DNA of 22,438 bases, taken from contig CAILAQ010000198.1 in NCBI GenBank assembly GCA_903832165.1, positions 1 through 22,438 on the forward strand. Reading direction: 5' to 3'. Shown piece after piece: positions 15,437-22,438 of the stretch; the first letter of the stretch is position 1, and every line of letters begins with the position of its first letter. Both the position numbers and the translations under genes were made by a program. This stretch comes from an uncultured Bacteroidota bacterium. GTDB taxonomy: Bacteria > Bacteroidota > Bacteroidia > Bacteroidales > UBA12481. The notes beneath the pieces were generated by a model that did not search any database, was not told the origin of the DNA, and was given only the letters and a program-made list of their open reading frames with translations.

Positions 15437-15598
15437 TCATCTTCTACTGCCCTTGTTAAGTATTACTAATGCTGCAATTACCCCCGGTACCCATCCGCAG
15501 AGGGTAAGCAGAAAAACAATGGCCACTGAGCCGCATCCCTGGTCGATTACCGCCAGCGGCGGAAAAACGATGGAAAGGATAACGCGGAAAAGTGACAT
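15437..15598 (-). CDS. YqaE/Pmp3-family small membrane protein
   Basis: A 53-residue peptide. It begins MSLFRVILSIVFPPLAVIDQ, continues with GCGS, and has a second helix ending LTLCGWVPGVIAALVIL, then NKGSRR. This is the Pmp3/UPF0057 fold: two membrane helices, the PPLAV motif, a GCG turn and the LTL-GWVPGVIAA block. Pmp3 homologues in yeast and plants affect membrane potential and salt tolerance; the bacterial role is not settled. The gene starts 12 bp after the nitroreductase-family stop and is probably co-transcribed. The ATG is the only sensible start and the stop is TGA. Confidence 0.92.
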   Translation of the reverse strand: MSLFRVILSIVFPPLAVIDQGCGSVAIVFLLTLCGWVPGVIAALVILNKGSRR

Positions 15599-15610
15599 TT
15601 TGTGGTTGGT

Positions 15611-16459
15611 TTATAAGGGTAAAAATACGGAAATTACATATTCCAGGCTCTCAAATCCAGGTGCTTCTTTGGAAATTTTCCATTCGGGAATGATTCCTTT
15701 TTCCCTGGCAACAAGATCAAAATGTGACATCGCAATTCCCATGTCTAGCATCTGCATATCTACCTGACTGAATGCTTTCTGGTAACCCGGTTTTCGTGAA
15801 ATATAAAATCGGAACAGGTTTCCGTCAGCAATAATCCTCCACGGCTGATTATTCGATGCCGAGGGACCCATGCGCACTGCTTCCAGAATGCTTTTCAGCG
15901 GATGGCCATGGGGTGGAAGCATGGGGGTTGAAAGGTTGCCGTCAAAAAATAGCTTTTCGTGAGGCAGCCTCCTTTCGGAGCCGGCCCCGAGCCGGATAAG
16001 GCGCTCCCCCATTCCGCGCGTTTCCGAAGCATAACCGACAGGTGTGATTGCCGGGATGATAAAACCCTCTTTACGGCCGATAGCTTTCGAAAATTCACCC
16101 CGGTCAAAAGTGCCCCCAAGCCAGCAGGTTCCAATACCCATACCGGTGAATTCCAGAATCAGTTCTTCCAGCGTATATCCGTAATCGATGAATCCGGTAA
16201 GGGATGGCTCTATCTGACCGGCAATAAAATAACTTGCCCCCTGAATAAATCCATAGGTTCCCAGTTTTAGCTTTTGTGAGGCTGTATCCTCACGGCTGAC
16301 AAGGGTAAAACTCAGTGAAGTTCCCAGTGGTCCGACCAAAATTTCGGCGATCCGATGCCTGATTTTTTCAATCAGTATGTCCGTAAAAGGTTCCGGACGA
16401 TAGGTGCGCCGGGATATCCGGGATTGAATGATTTCAGATATCAATGGTGATTGTTGCAT
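15611..16459 (-). CDS. Nitroreductase-family protein (TM1586-type)
   Basis: A 282-residue predicted FMN protein of the nitroreductase superfamily, closest in layout to the TM1586-type subfamily. Visible blocks are the N-terminal SRISRRTYRPEPF (flavin-phosphate binding Arg-rich start), FTGMGIGTCWLGGTFDR, PAITPVGYA, and VRMGPSASNNQPWRI, where PSASNNQPW is the typical flavin-binding segment. Unusually for simple nitroreductases, the SNNQPW motif is in the C-terminal half, consistent with an internally duplicated form. The electron donor and substrate are unknown. It is divergent from the DUF1080 gene, with 69 bp between their starts. Confidence 0.87.
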   Translation of the reverse strand: MQQSPLISEIIQSRISRRTYRPEPFTDILIEKIRHRIAEILVGPLGTSLSFTLVSREDTASQKLKLGTYGFIQGASYFIAGQIEPSLTGFIDYGYTLEELILEFTGMGIGTCWLGGTFDRGEFSKAIGRKEGFIIPAITPVGYASETRGMGERLIRLGAGSERRLPHEKLFFDGNLSTPMLPPHGHPLKSILEAVRMGPSASNNQPWRIIADGNLFRFYISRKPGYQKAFSQVDMQMLDMGIAMSHFDLVAREKGIIPEWKISKEAPGFESLEYVISVFLPL

Positions 16460-16475
16460 GGATTGATTTCAGTGG

Positions 16476-16507
16476 TTTGACAATATCGAGGAAAGAAAGT
16501 AATTTCA
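16476..16507 (+). promoter_or_regulatory. Bacteroidota-type promoter for the DUF1080 gene
   Basis: TTTG (16476-16479), then exactly 20 bp, then TAATTTCA (16500-16507), close to the TTTG-N19-TAnnTTTG pattern of the main Bacteroidota sigma factor (6 of 8 -7 positions, counting the n's). The predicted start of transcription would be about 15 bp before the ATG at 16529. Confidence 0.5.
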
Positions 16508-16528
16508 GCCTTTTAAAACGAATAAAAA

Positions 16529-17239
16529 ATGAAAAAACTTGTTTCTGCCGCAGTATTGGCTTTGGTAGTACTTTTCGCCGGGAAAACGGTATCCGGCCAG
16601 GCACTTAATCAACTCACACCTAAAGAGGTAAAGGATGGCTGGCAATTATTGTTCGATGGTAAATCCATGGACAAATGGCGTTGCTATAAAATGGATAAGG
16701 TTCAGGGCTGGTCTGTTGAAGATGGCGCTATGACAGCTTTAGGCCTGCCAGAAGGAAAAGGCGGAGACATTGTGACAAAGGAAAAATTTCAGGATTTTGA
16801 ATTATCCCTTGAATGGAAAATATCGCAAAACAGTAATTCCGGTATCTTTTTCCATGTTGTTGAAGGAGATCAGTATGAAACGGTTTATATGACCGGCCCG
16901 GAATATCAACTGCTTGATGATGTCGGATATCCTACCTCGCATCCGAAAAATAATTCTGGAGCCAATTATGATGTGCACCCTGCGAAATTCGGACAGGTGA
17001 AAACCCTTGATCAGTGGAACGTAGCAAAGATTGTTGTTAAAGGCGCACATGTTGAGCATTGGCTGAACGACCGAAAAGTAGTTGACTATGAAATGTGGAC
17101 TCCGGAATGGCTGGAGCTGAAAAACAAATCAAAATGGAAAGATGTGGAAGGCTACTGCAAGTTTAAGGAAGGTTTCATTGCCCTGCAGGATCATGGTGGC
17201 AGCACCAGTTTCAGGAATATCAAAATCAGGAAGCTTTAG
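16529..17239 (+). CDS. Secreted DUF1080 (3-keto-disaccharide hydrolase-like) protein
   Basis: A 236-residue protein with an N-terminal signal peptide (MKKLVSAAVLALVVLFAGKT, cleavage near SGQA), so it is exported. The rest is one DUF1080 domain, a concanavalin-like beta-jelly roll found in carbohydrate-active enzymes and now annotated as 3-keto-disaccharide hydrolase. Typical blocks are GWQLLFDGKSMDKWR, LSLEWKISQNSNSGIFFHV, PEYQLLDD, WNVAKIVVKGAHVEHWLND and the terminal GFIALQDHGGSTSFRNIKIR. The Fe-S gene follows by 3 bp. A glycoside-related role is inferred from the family only. Confidence 0.9.
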   Translation: MKKLVSAAVLALVVLFAGKTVSGQALNQLTPKEVKDGWQLLFDGKSMDKWRCYKMDKVQGWSVEDGAMTALGLPEGKGGDIVTKEKFQDFELSLEWKISQNSNSGIFFHVVEGDQYETVYMTGPEYQLLDDVGYPTSHPKNNSGANYDVHPAKFGQVKTLDQWNVAKIVVKGAHVEHWLNDRKVVDYEMWTPEWLELKNKSKWKDVEGYCKFKEGFIALQDHGGSTSFRNIKIRKL

Positions 17240-17242
17240 GCA

Positions 17243-17710
17243 ATGACCAAATCCAACAATCGCGAGTATACCAACGGCGAAATCACCGTGTTCTGGAAGG
17301 CGGATACCTGTATCCATGCTACCATCTGCTTTATGAAACTCCGGAAAGTATTTGATCCGACCAAACGGCCGTGGGTAAACATGCAGGGTGCTTCCAGTCA
17401 GGAGATTATCGATATTGTGGACCAATGCCCCACTGATGCGCTGACCTGGAAGTGGAACCGCGATCTTTCGCAGGATGAAAAGGAAGAACTTCAACACCAG
17501 CCACCTGAAGAGGAGATAGTTCCCGCACCTGTTGCCCAGATTACCATTATCGAAAATGGCCCGGCTCTCATACAGGGAAAATTCAGGATGAAAAAACCAA
17601 CCGGAGAAATGATCCCTACAGCCGAACAAGCTGCCATTTGCCGCTGTGGCTATAGCAAAAACAAACCCTTCTGCGATGGCAGCCATCACGGATCGGGATT
17701 TAAAGGCTAA
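17243..17710 (+). CDS. Two-domain iron-sulfur protein: divergent 4Fe-4S (Fer4_19/YjdI-like) plus CDGSH
   Basis: A 155-residue cytoplasmic protein. The N-terminal half matches the divergent mono-cluster 4Fe-4S domain, with cysteines at 23, 29 and 62 (DTCIHATICF and DQCPTDALTW) and the typical RPWVN. The C-terminal CDGSH domain is complete: C133-R-C135, then C144-D-G-S-H148, matching the 2Fe-2S ligand rule of three Cys and one His. The middle, about 75-105, is an acidic linker. The role is likely redox or cluster transfer, but no partner is shown. The ATG is 3 bp after the DUF1080 stop, so the two are probably one transcript. A strong terminator follows. Confidence 0.88.
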   Translation: MTKSNNREYTNGEITVFWKADTCIHATICFMKLRKVFDPTKRPWVNMQGASSQEIIDIVDQCPTDALTWKWNRDLSQDEKEELQHQPPEEEIVPAPVAQITIIENGPALIQGKFRMKKPTGEMIPTAEQAAICRCGYSKNKPFCDGSHHGSGFKG

Positions 17711-17741
17711 CTCAATGTGCTAATGTGCTAATGTGCTAATG
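17711..17741. repeat. Octamer array and left arm of a terminator-flanking inverted repeat
   Basis: CTCAATGTGC followed by TAATGTGC units (three in all) starts immediately after the Fe-S gene stop codon. Its first 17 bp pair perfectly with 17841-17857. The reverse-complement unit GCACATTA resembles the GGCACAT heptamer at 12215-12275. Confidence 0.75.
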
Positions 17742-17761
17742 AAAAATAAGACAAAATGACG

Positions 17762-17803
17762 AAAAAAGAGGAGGCTGGCAGAAACCAATCTCCTCTTTTT
17801 TTT
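17762..17803. terminator. Bidirectional intrinsic terminator between convergent genes
   Basis: The stem AAAAAAGAGGAG (17762-17773) pairs with CTCCTCTTTTTT (17790-17801), with a 16-nt loop that can add TGG/CCA pairs. The T tract continues to 17803, and the A tract on the other side gives a T tract on the minus strand. It serves the Fe-S gene (+) and the S9 peptidase gene (-). Confidence 0.9.
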
Positions 17804-17835
17804 AGCCCCAAATCAGCCACCCAACTATTTCTTTA

Positions 17836-17857
17836 ATTGGCACATTAGCACATTGAG
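17836..17857. repeat. Right arm of the inverted repeat around the terminator
   Basis: CACATTAGCACATTGAG (17841-17857) is the exact reverse complement of 17711-17727; with the five bases before it, 21 of 22 positions match. The pair encloses the terminator hairpin almost symmetrically and ends 2 bp before the S9 peptidase stop codon. Confidence 0.8.
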
Positions 17858-17859
17858 TT

Positions 17860-20322
17860 CTATTTCTCGTCCGGCAAATTGAGTTCCACATTGTCGCGAT
17901 AATCCCCCAGCAGATGTTCGGCAAAATAGTACCACATCGCACGATCGAAGTACCTGGTATAGTTGCCGTATCCATGGCGTTGCCCCGGCATGAGCATGAA
18001 ATCAAACCGCTTATTGGCCTTGATCAGGGCATCTGCTACACGGATGGTATTACCCGGATGAACGTTGTTGTCGATATCGCCCGTTACCAGCATCAGGTGG
18101 CCTTTCAGGTTATTGGCCAGTTCCTGGTTCTTGTTGACTTTTGCCTCAAATTTTGTAACGGTTTCTTTTTTTACTGAATCAGCAGGATAGTAAGAATCCT
18201 TTTCGATATCGGTTACTTCAACTCCTTCAACGGCTTCCTTCTTGTCGGTCTTTTCTATTGTCTTTTCTGTCTTATCCGTCTTCTCTGTCGTCTTCTCCTG
18301 CGTTCCGTCGGTCTTCTCCTTCGTCTTATCGGTCTTCTTCACCGTCTTCGTGACCTCCTTTACCCCGTTGTGCGTTTCGCCCCACCAAAGATTGTAGATG
18401 TTATTGTCGTGGTTACCCGATGAGGAAACTGCTGCTTTATAAAAGTCGGGGAAAGTGAGGATGGCTGCAGTCGACATGAATCCACCGCCCGAATGGCCAT
18501 AAATACCAACTTTGGTAATATCGATGAATTCAAACCTGTCAGCCAGCTGTTCCAATGCATATTTATCGTCGGCAAGTGCATAATCCCTCAGGTTGTTATA
18601 ACCGAAGGTATGGTAATACTTGTAACGTTTCGGACTGCCACCGCGATGGCCGACCGAGATTACTACAAATCCAAGTTGTGCCAGCGACTGGTTTTTGCCT
18701 CCGGTTGGAGTAAACCTGATGGAGACACTCTCGGTTTGCGGACCAGGATATACATAGGAAATGATCGGGTATTTGCGGTCTTTTTCCATTTTAAAAGGTT
18801 TCCACAATTCACCGTACAAGTCGGTTACGCCATCCACTGCCTTAACCTTGAAACGCTCCGGCATCTGCCAGCCGGTTTCCAGAAGTCTCCGCAGATCCAT
18901 GGTTTCCAGATCCATCAGGAGAGATCCTTTATTGTCGCGAAGAACTGATTTTGGCGCCAGGTCCACGCGCGAGTAATTATCGACCATGTATTTGCTTGAT
19001 TCAGGCATGCTTATGGAGTGCGTTGCATCTTCGGGTGTTACCAGCTGGAAGCCTGTTCCATCAAGCTTTGCCTTATAAATCAATGCATAATTTGGATTGA
19101 TACCAGCCTCATGATCGTAGCCTTCAAAATAGATTTCCCTGTTCAGAGTATCGATACGGCTAACGGAGCCAACTACAAAATTCCCGGAAGTAATTGAATT
19201 TTTAAGTTTACCATCACCATCATACAGGTATAGCTGACCAAAGCCGGTTCTTTCCGACCACCAGATCAGGTCTTTACCTTCATTGATGACACTGAGATTG
19301 GTGTATTCATTGTTGAAATAAGGTTCGCTGGTCTCGGAAAAAAGAACCTTGGCTTCGCCGTTAGTGGTGCTGGCCAGACAAACATCGATCTTGGCGCAGG
19401 TACGGTCCTTACGGATAAAAATCAGGGCATCGGACCGCTTTTTGATAAGGTCAACTCCGAAAGTCTGGTCCTTCCATTTGTCAGTCTGGATTTTTACACC
19501 TTTTTTGTTTTCTACGTCAAAAACCCAAAGTTCGGTCTGAGGAACGAATTCATCGCCAGGCATGGCATAACGGTAAGTTTCAAGCTCAGGACGGGGATCC
19601 TTCAGGGTATTGATTACCCAAAGATCTTTTACCTTGCGGGAATCATCACGGTCCACGTAGAATTTTTTATTGTCCTCAAACCAGCGGCCTGAAGCACGGA
19701 GACGTTTCGTTGTTGTAGTATCTTCCCCGTCGGACTGCCATGAATAATATCTCTCTCCGTCCGTTGTAAGCTGATATTCAACACTGTCCTTGTCTTTGGC
19801 CTTCATCAGGTAAAGGTTGTGCTTGCGGGCGAATATGATCCAGGTCGAGTCTTTATTGTAATTCATCCATTGATTTTCCTTCTTCTTTTCTTTTTCGATA
19901 GTATCAACGATGATAATATCCTTGCTGGCAAGCTTATACTCGAATTTGAAACTGTCCACCTCAAAATTGAAAGATTTGTTGTCGTCCTTGAATTTTAAAT
20001 TCTTGATTGGAAGATCAAGGTGGTTAACAGGTTTCATGATCATCTGGTTGATCTTTGAAGCCATGTAAAAAACATCGAACAGCGGGGATTTGGCTTTTTT
20101 TGCCGGATCAACCAGCCACCAGAAATTCCCGTCGCCGGTTTTATAGGAATACCAGAAAAGGTCTGATTTTTTCAGCCAGGTGGGTTGTACGGAGGTGCTT
20201 CCCATCATTTTGCCAAGATTTTCACTGCCGTACTTCTCGGCAGCTCTGAAATCGGCCTTATACTGCCCGTAAGTCAGCGAACAGGCAAAAACTAGAATTA
20301 ATACCAAAAAGTACTTTTTCAT
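17860..20322 (-). CDS. Exported S9 peptidase, dipeptidyl peptidase IV-like, with K/T-rich insert
   Basis: An 820-residue prolyl oligopeptidase-family serine peptidase that probably cleaves dipeptides from peptide N-termini in the periplasm or on the cell surface. A signal peptide (MKKYFLVLILVFACSLTYGQ) is followed by the DPP IV N-terminal beta-propeller (about 60-500) and the alpha/beta-hydrolase domain. The catalytic triad is Ser611 (GHSGGG), Asp751 (GDIDNNVHP) and His783 (GQRHGYG). Odd feature: residues about 655-698 form a low-complexity run of EKT/DKT units (encoded at 18229-18360) inside the hydrolase domain, where typical homologues have a short loop. Substrate is inferred; DPP IV-type proline specificity is likely but not proven. 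A partial -7 box (TACTTTTA) precedes the gene. Confidence 0.91.
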   Translation of the reverse strand: MKKYFLVLILVFACSLTYGQYKADFRAAEKYGSENLGKMMGSTSVQPTWLKKSDLFWYSYKTGDGNFWWLVDPAKKAKSPLFDVFYMASKINQMIMKPVNHLDLPIKNLKFKDDNKSFNFEVDSFKFEYKLASKDIIIVDTIEKEKKKENQWMNYNKDSTWIIFARKHNLYLMKAKDKDSVEYQLTTDGERYYSWQSDGEDTTTTKRLRASGRWFEDNKKFYVDRDDSRKVKDLWVINTLKDPRPELETYRYAMPGDEFVPQTELWVFDVENKKGVKIQTDKWKDQTFGVDLIKKRSDALIFIRKDRTCAKIDVCLASTTNGEAKVLFSETSEPYFNNEYTNLSVINEGKDLIWWSERTGFGQLYLYDGDGKLKNSITSGNFVVGSVSRIDTLNREIYFEGYDHEAGINPNYALIYKAKLDGTGFQLVTPEDATHSISMPESSKYMVDNYSRVDLAPKSVLRDNKGSLLMDLETMDLRRLLETGWQMPERFKVKAVDGVTDLYGELWKPFKMEKDRKYPIISYVYPGPQTESVSIRFTPTGGKNQSLAQLGFVVISVGHRGGSPKRYKYYHTFGYNNLRDYALADDKYALEQLADRFEFIDITKVGIYGHSGGGFMSTAAILTFPDFYKAAVSSSGNHDNNIYNLWWGETHNGVKEVTKTVKKTDKTKEKTDGTQEKTTEKTDKTEKTIEKTDKKEAVEGVEVTDIEKDSYYPADSVKKETVTKFEAKVNKNQELANNLKGHLMLVTGDIDNNVHPGNTIRVADALIKANKRFDFMLMPGQRHGYGNYTRYFDRAMWYYFAEHLLGDYRDNVELNLPDEK

Positions 20323-20414
20323 CTTGAGGGATAGTGTTGGTTTATAACGTATAAAAGTAGAATGATTTCCAAATGGAGGTTTGGATTTAACATATTTTAA
20401 GAACCAACACCATT

Positions 20415-22364
20415 TTATCTTGATATGGCATTGAGCGAATCACGTGCTGCCGTTCTTAATTTAACTGCCGGTCCATATCGGGGATTTATTTTCCAAAGCT
20501 CCTCAGACAGTTTCGAAGCTTCTCCAAATCTTCCGGATTCCAGGTAATTCCATATTTTAAGCTCTCTTGCCGGTTCACTTTCCGGGTGAAGTTTCAGCAA
20601 CTGATCGGCAGCATTCTCCGAGGCATTAAAATCGTGCATTTTTCTCAGGCTCCATCCGAGGTATAGCCATGCCGTCTCATTTCCTGGATCACTGCGTGTA
20701 AAATCCTGAAGAACGGAGGCTGATTCCGCAAACCTGCCCGACAAATAAAGCCGATATCCGGCAAGGTCCCGTTTATCTCCGCGATGCAGAACCAGGCACA
20801 TAGGGAGGCTTTCCACATTGACAGTGTGGACGATCATCCCGGGCAGCACCATCTTGCCCTTCAGACCTTCCTTACCCAGATAGGCATTCACAAAAAGGCC
20901 GTAATCCCAGTCGTACTTGCCCCGATCAAACCAGGTGGTATACACGGTTTTTATCTTAGGATTTCCGGTAATGAAAAAAGGTGCCAGTGGGAAATTCGAG
21001 GCGATTATCAACGTATCACCGCCAGGTTTTGATAATACTTCTTTTTCCAGCCATTTGACCGATGGTCCCAGCGAGTGGAAATAATAGTCTGTTTCATACT
21101 GGTGGTAAGCCTTGGATACACCTCCCGATAGCCGGTTGAAGTAAACATATTCCACCGGGTGGTTCCTGATGATATGAAGCAGCGGACCTGAAAGGCCAAA
21201 GACTAAAAGACCTGTTAGTACCAAGCGTAAGGAGACCTTTCTGAGAAGACAATACATAGACGACCAGCCGCTGGCAGCAAGCACCACAAAAAGAGGATAA
21301 ATGAAGAGGAGGTGACGGATGTTTCCGTAAAGGTTGGAGTGGAGTGCAACTACATATATCAAGGGAAAAAAAGCACCGAAAACCAACGTAGGAAATACAA
21401 CAGGCCCGAGTTTTCTGTATAGTCCGATAAACAGCGGAATTCCTGCCAGAATGATGGCTGGCGATACCATCAGGAAATATTTCGGGGCATAATACCAGGG
21501 CAGCTCCTCCGACCAGTAAAGCTTACCTTCAAAAAGCTGGCGGAGGCTGATCATATAGTGAGTCATCTGGTTGAGCGACTCAAGGGGATGCCGGATGGGA
21601 TCCTGCAGTCCGTAAGGCCAGCCTATGATCCCGATTATGCAGGCAAGGAGAATGGCAACGGTTAATGAAAAAGCCAGCCTGAACCAACCGTTCCACCTGG
21701 CACGGCTGTCGGACGGCCTGGTCACCCAGGCTTGCAAGGCTGCAAACGCCAGTATTATCGGCACAATCACCAGTCCACCGATTCTTACCGAAATGGCAAA
21801 TCCGGTTCCCACCGCTATTCCGGTGAGGTAGCCTTTATGGATAACCGGTAGTTTCCGGATCAGCTTGACCAGAAAATAGATAGCTGTGATATATCCGAGC
21901 GCAAAGGGGATATCTTTCAGGTTGTTATAGGCATGGCCCATAAAAACCGGCGACAGGAGCAGGAAGATGATGGCCAGTATGCCGGCACCAGATCCGGCAA
22001 GCTCTGCAGCGAGCAGTCCTGAAAAGAGTATGGTGAGAGCTCCTGCCAGAGCATTGATAAGGTGGCGGGTAACATAGGGATTCTGAAACCCGAAAAGTTT
22101 GTTCACCAGAAAGCTGAAGTTATCGATCGACTGTCCGTAATATTTAAGAAAGGTAACCGGAGTATCGATGGAAGAAATATCTTTTCCTCCCGTCGCGAAG
22201 TATTTATATACATTTTCGGCCTGCTCATAATGCACAGGCTCATCGCCCGAAATGCCCGCATCCAGACTTAAAATAGGGCAGAGGGCAAAGGGCAGAAGGC
22301 AGAAGTAAAGGAAGATACGGCGAAGAGAGAAGGCAGAAGTGGCGGCGGTGATGACCTTTTCCAT
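20415..22364 (-). CDS. GT39-like (PMT_2/ArnT-type) membrane glycosyltransferase with C-terminal TPR repeats
   Basis: A 649-residue protein with about ten membrane helices and a soluble tail. The first helix (about 17-33) leads into ISGDEPVHYEQAENV, the acidic external loop that in GT39/PMT_2 enzymes carries the catalytic Asp/Glu. LLSPVFMGHAYNNLKDIPFALGY is another family-like block. From about 530 the tail shows two or three TPR-like units (AGYRLYLSGRFAESASVLQD, TAWLYLGWSLRKMHDF). Such enzymes move sugars from polyprenyl-phosphate to a lipid or protein; the acceptor here is unknown. Part of helix 1 (residues 21-30) is encoded by a heptamer array at 22276-22303. The start at 22364 is the only ATG before the first helix. 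Confidence 0.83.
   Translation of the reverse strand: MEKVITAATSAFSLRRIFLYFCLLPFALCPILSLDAGISGDEPVHYEQAENVYKYFATGGKDISSIDTPVTFLKYYGQSIDNFSFLVNKLFGFQNPYVTRHLINALAGALTILFSGLLAAELAGSGAGILAIIFLLLSPVFMGHAYNNLKDIPFALGYITAIYFLVKLIRKLPVIHKGYLTGIAVGTGFAISVRIGGLVIVPIILAFAALQAWVTRPSDSRARWNGWFRLAFSLTVAILLACIIGIIGWPYGLQDPIRHPLESLNQMTHYMISLRQLFEGKLYWSEELPWYYAPKYFLMVSPAIILAGIPLFIGLYRKLGPVVFPTLVFGAFFPLIYVVALHSNLYGNIRHLLFIYPLFVVLAASGWSSMYCLLRKVSLRLVLTGLLVFGLSGPLLHIIRNHPVEYVYFNRLSGGVSKAYHQYETDYYFHSLGPSVKWLEKEVLSKPGGDTLIIASNFPLAPFFITGNPKIKTVYTTWFDRGKYDWDYGLFVNAYLGKEGLKGKMVLPGMIVHTVNVESLPMCLVLHRGDKRDLAGYRLYLSGRFAESASVLQDFTRSDPGNETAWLYLGWSLRKMHDFNASENAADQLLKLHPESEPARELKIWNYLESGRFGEASKLSEELWKINPRYGPAVKLRTAARDSLNAISR
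22276..22303. repeat. Heptamer array inside the glycosyltransferase gene
   Basis: Four phased units, GGGCAGA, GGGCAAA, GGGCAGA and AGGCAGA, with a further AGGCAGA at 22331. On the coding strand they give CTGCCYT-type units encoding FCLLPFALCP (residues 21-30). Same family as the long array at 14387-14517. Confidence 0.65.
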
Positions 22365-22373
22365 AGCGCCGGA

Positions 22374-22436
22374 TTATTCGTGGAATTTCCTTACGAAATA
22401 AGGCGGGCGGTGTTGGCTTTCTTTATAAATACGATA
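22374..22436 (-). CDS. Possible 3' end of a further gene (partial, beyond window)
   Basis: On the minus strand a frame is open from the window edge to a TAA at 22374-22376, giving 20 residues ending RPPYFVRKFHE. It would end 9 bp before the glycosyltransferase start, a typical operon spacing. Twenty codons are too few to exclude chance, and no family is recognised. Sequence beyond the window would decide. Confidence 0.3.
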   Translation of the reverse strand, partial: YRIYKESQHRPPYFVRKFHE

Positions 22437-22438
22437 AA

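Noticed and set aside
15423..15767. A 114-codon + strand frame over the yqaE-like gene
   Set aside because: It is antisense to the clear YqaE/Pmp3 peptide and the end of the nitroreductase-family gene.
20334..20410. 9-bp inverted repeat GTGTTGGTT / AACCAACAC between the S9 peptidase and the glycosyltransferase genes
   Set aside because: The arms are short and 59 bp apart. It could be chance; no operator or terminator character is evident.

Overview
The window looks like a chromosomal housekeeping segment from a member of the Bacteroidota, probably Bacteroidales-like and of moderate GC. The evidence is a DUF4271 membrane protein, a DPP IV-type S9 peptidase, a fused divergent 4Fe-4S/CDGSH protein, general lack of Shine-Dalgarno sequences, and several TAnnTTTG-type -7 promoter elements. 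No rRNA, tRNA, CRISPR array, transposase or phage gene was recognised.

Layout. 1-6474 (+): the 3' part of mnmG, a perfect 16-bp parS-type palindrome, adenine deaminase (with a second parS-like site in its 5' coding region), uvrC, a DUF4271 protein, a HemD-like protein, rnpA and yidD, followed by a secreted S41 C-terminal processing protease to 8138. 8180-12207 (-): a tight run polA-mobA-moaD-moaE that joins DNA polymerase I to late molybdenum-cofactor synthesis. 12208-12571: a gene-free stretch with repeats. 12572-16459 (-): QueD-like pterin synthase with an ArsR regulator, deoxyribose-phosphate aldolase, MazG-like pyrophosphohydrolase with D-aminoacyl-tRNA deacylase, a 53-codon YqaE/Pmp3 membrane peptide, and a nitroreductase-family protein. 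16529-17710 (+): a secreted DUF1080 protein and a two-domain Fe-S protein, ending at a bidirectional terminator shared with the convergent S9 peptidase (17860-20322, -). 20415-22364 (-): a multi-TM GT39-like glycosyltransferase with a TPR tail.

The most unusual feature is a dispersed family of 7-bp (once 8-bp) tandem arrays with related G-rich/C-rich units. They lie between genes (12215-12275, 14387-14517, 17711-17741), against a start codon (deoC), and inside coding sequence (moaD, where the array gives a heptapeptide repeat, and the glycosyltransferase, where it encodes part of the first membrane helix). A second repeat family, with a 47-bp inverted pair at 12363-12552 and a relative at 15323-15422, is also present. 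The two parS-like sites near mnmG, with rnpA and yidD close by, suggest an origin-proximal or centromere-like location. No complete undescribed multi-gene system was identified; the heptamer family is the best candidate for something under-described.
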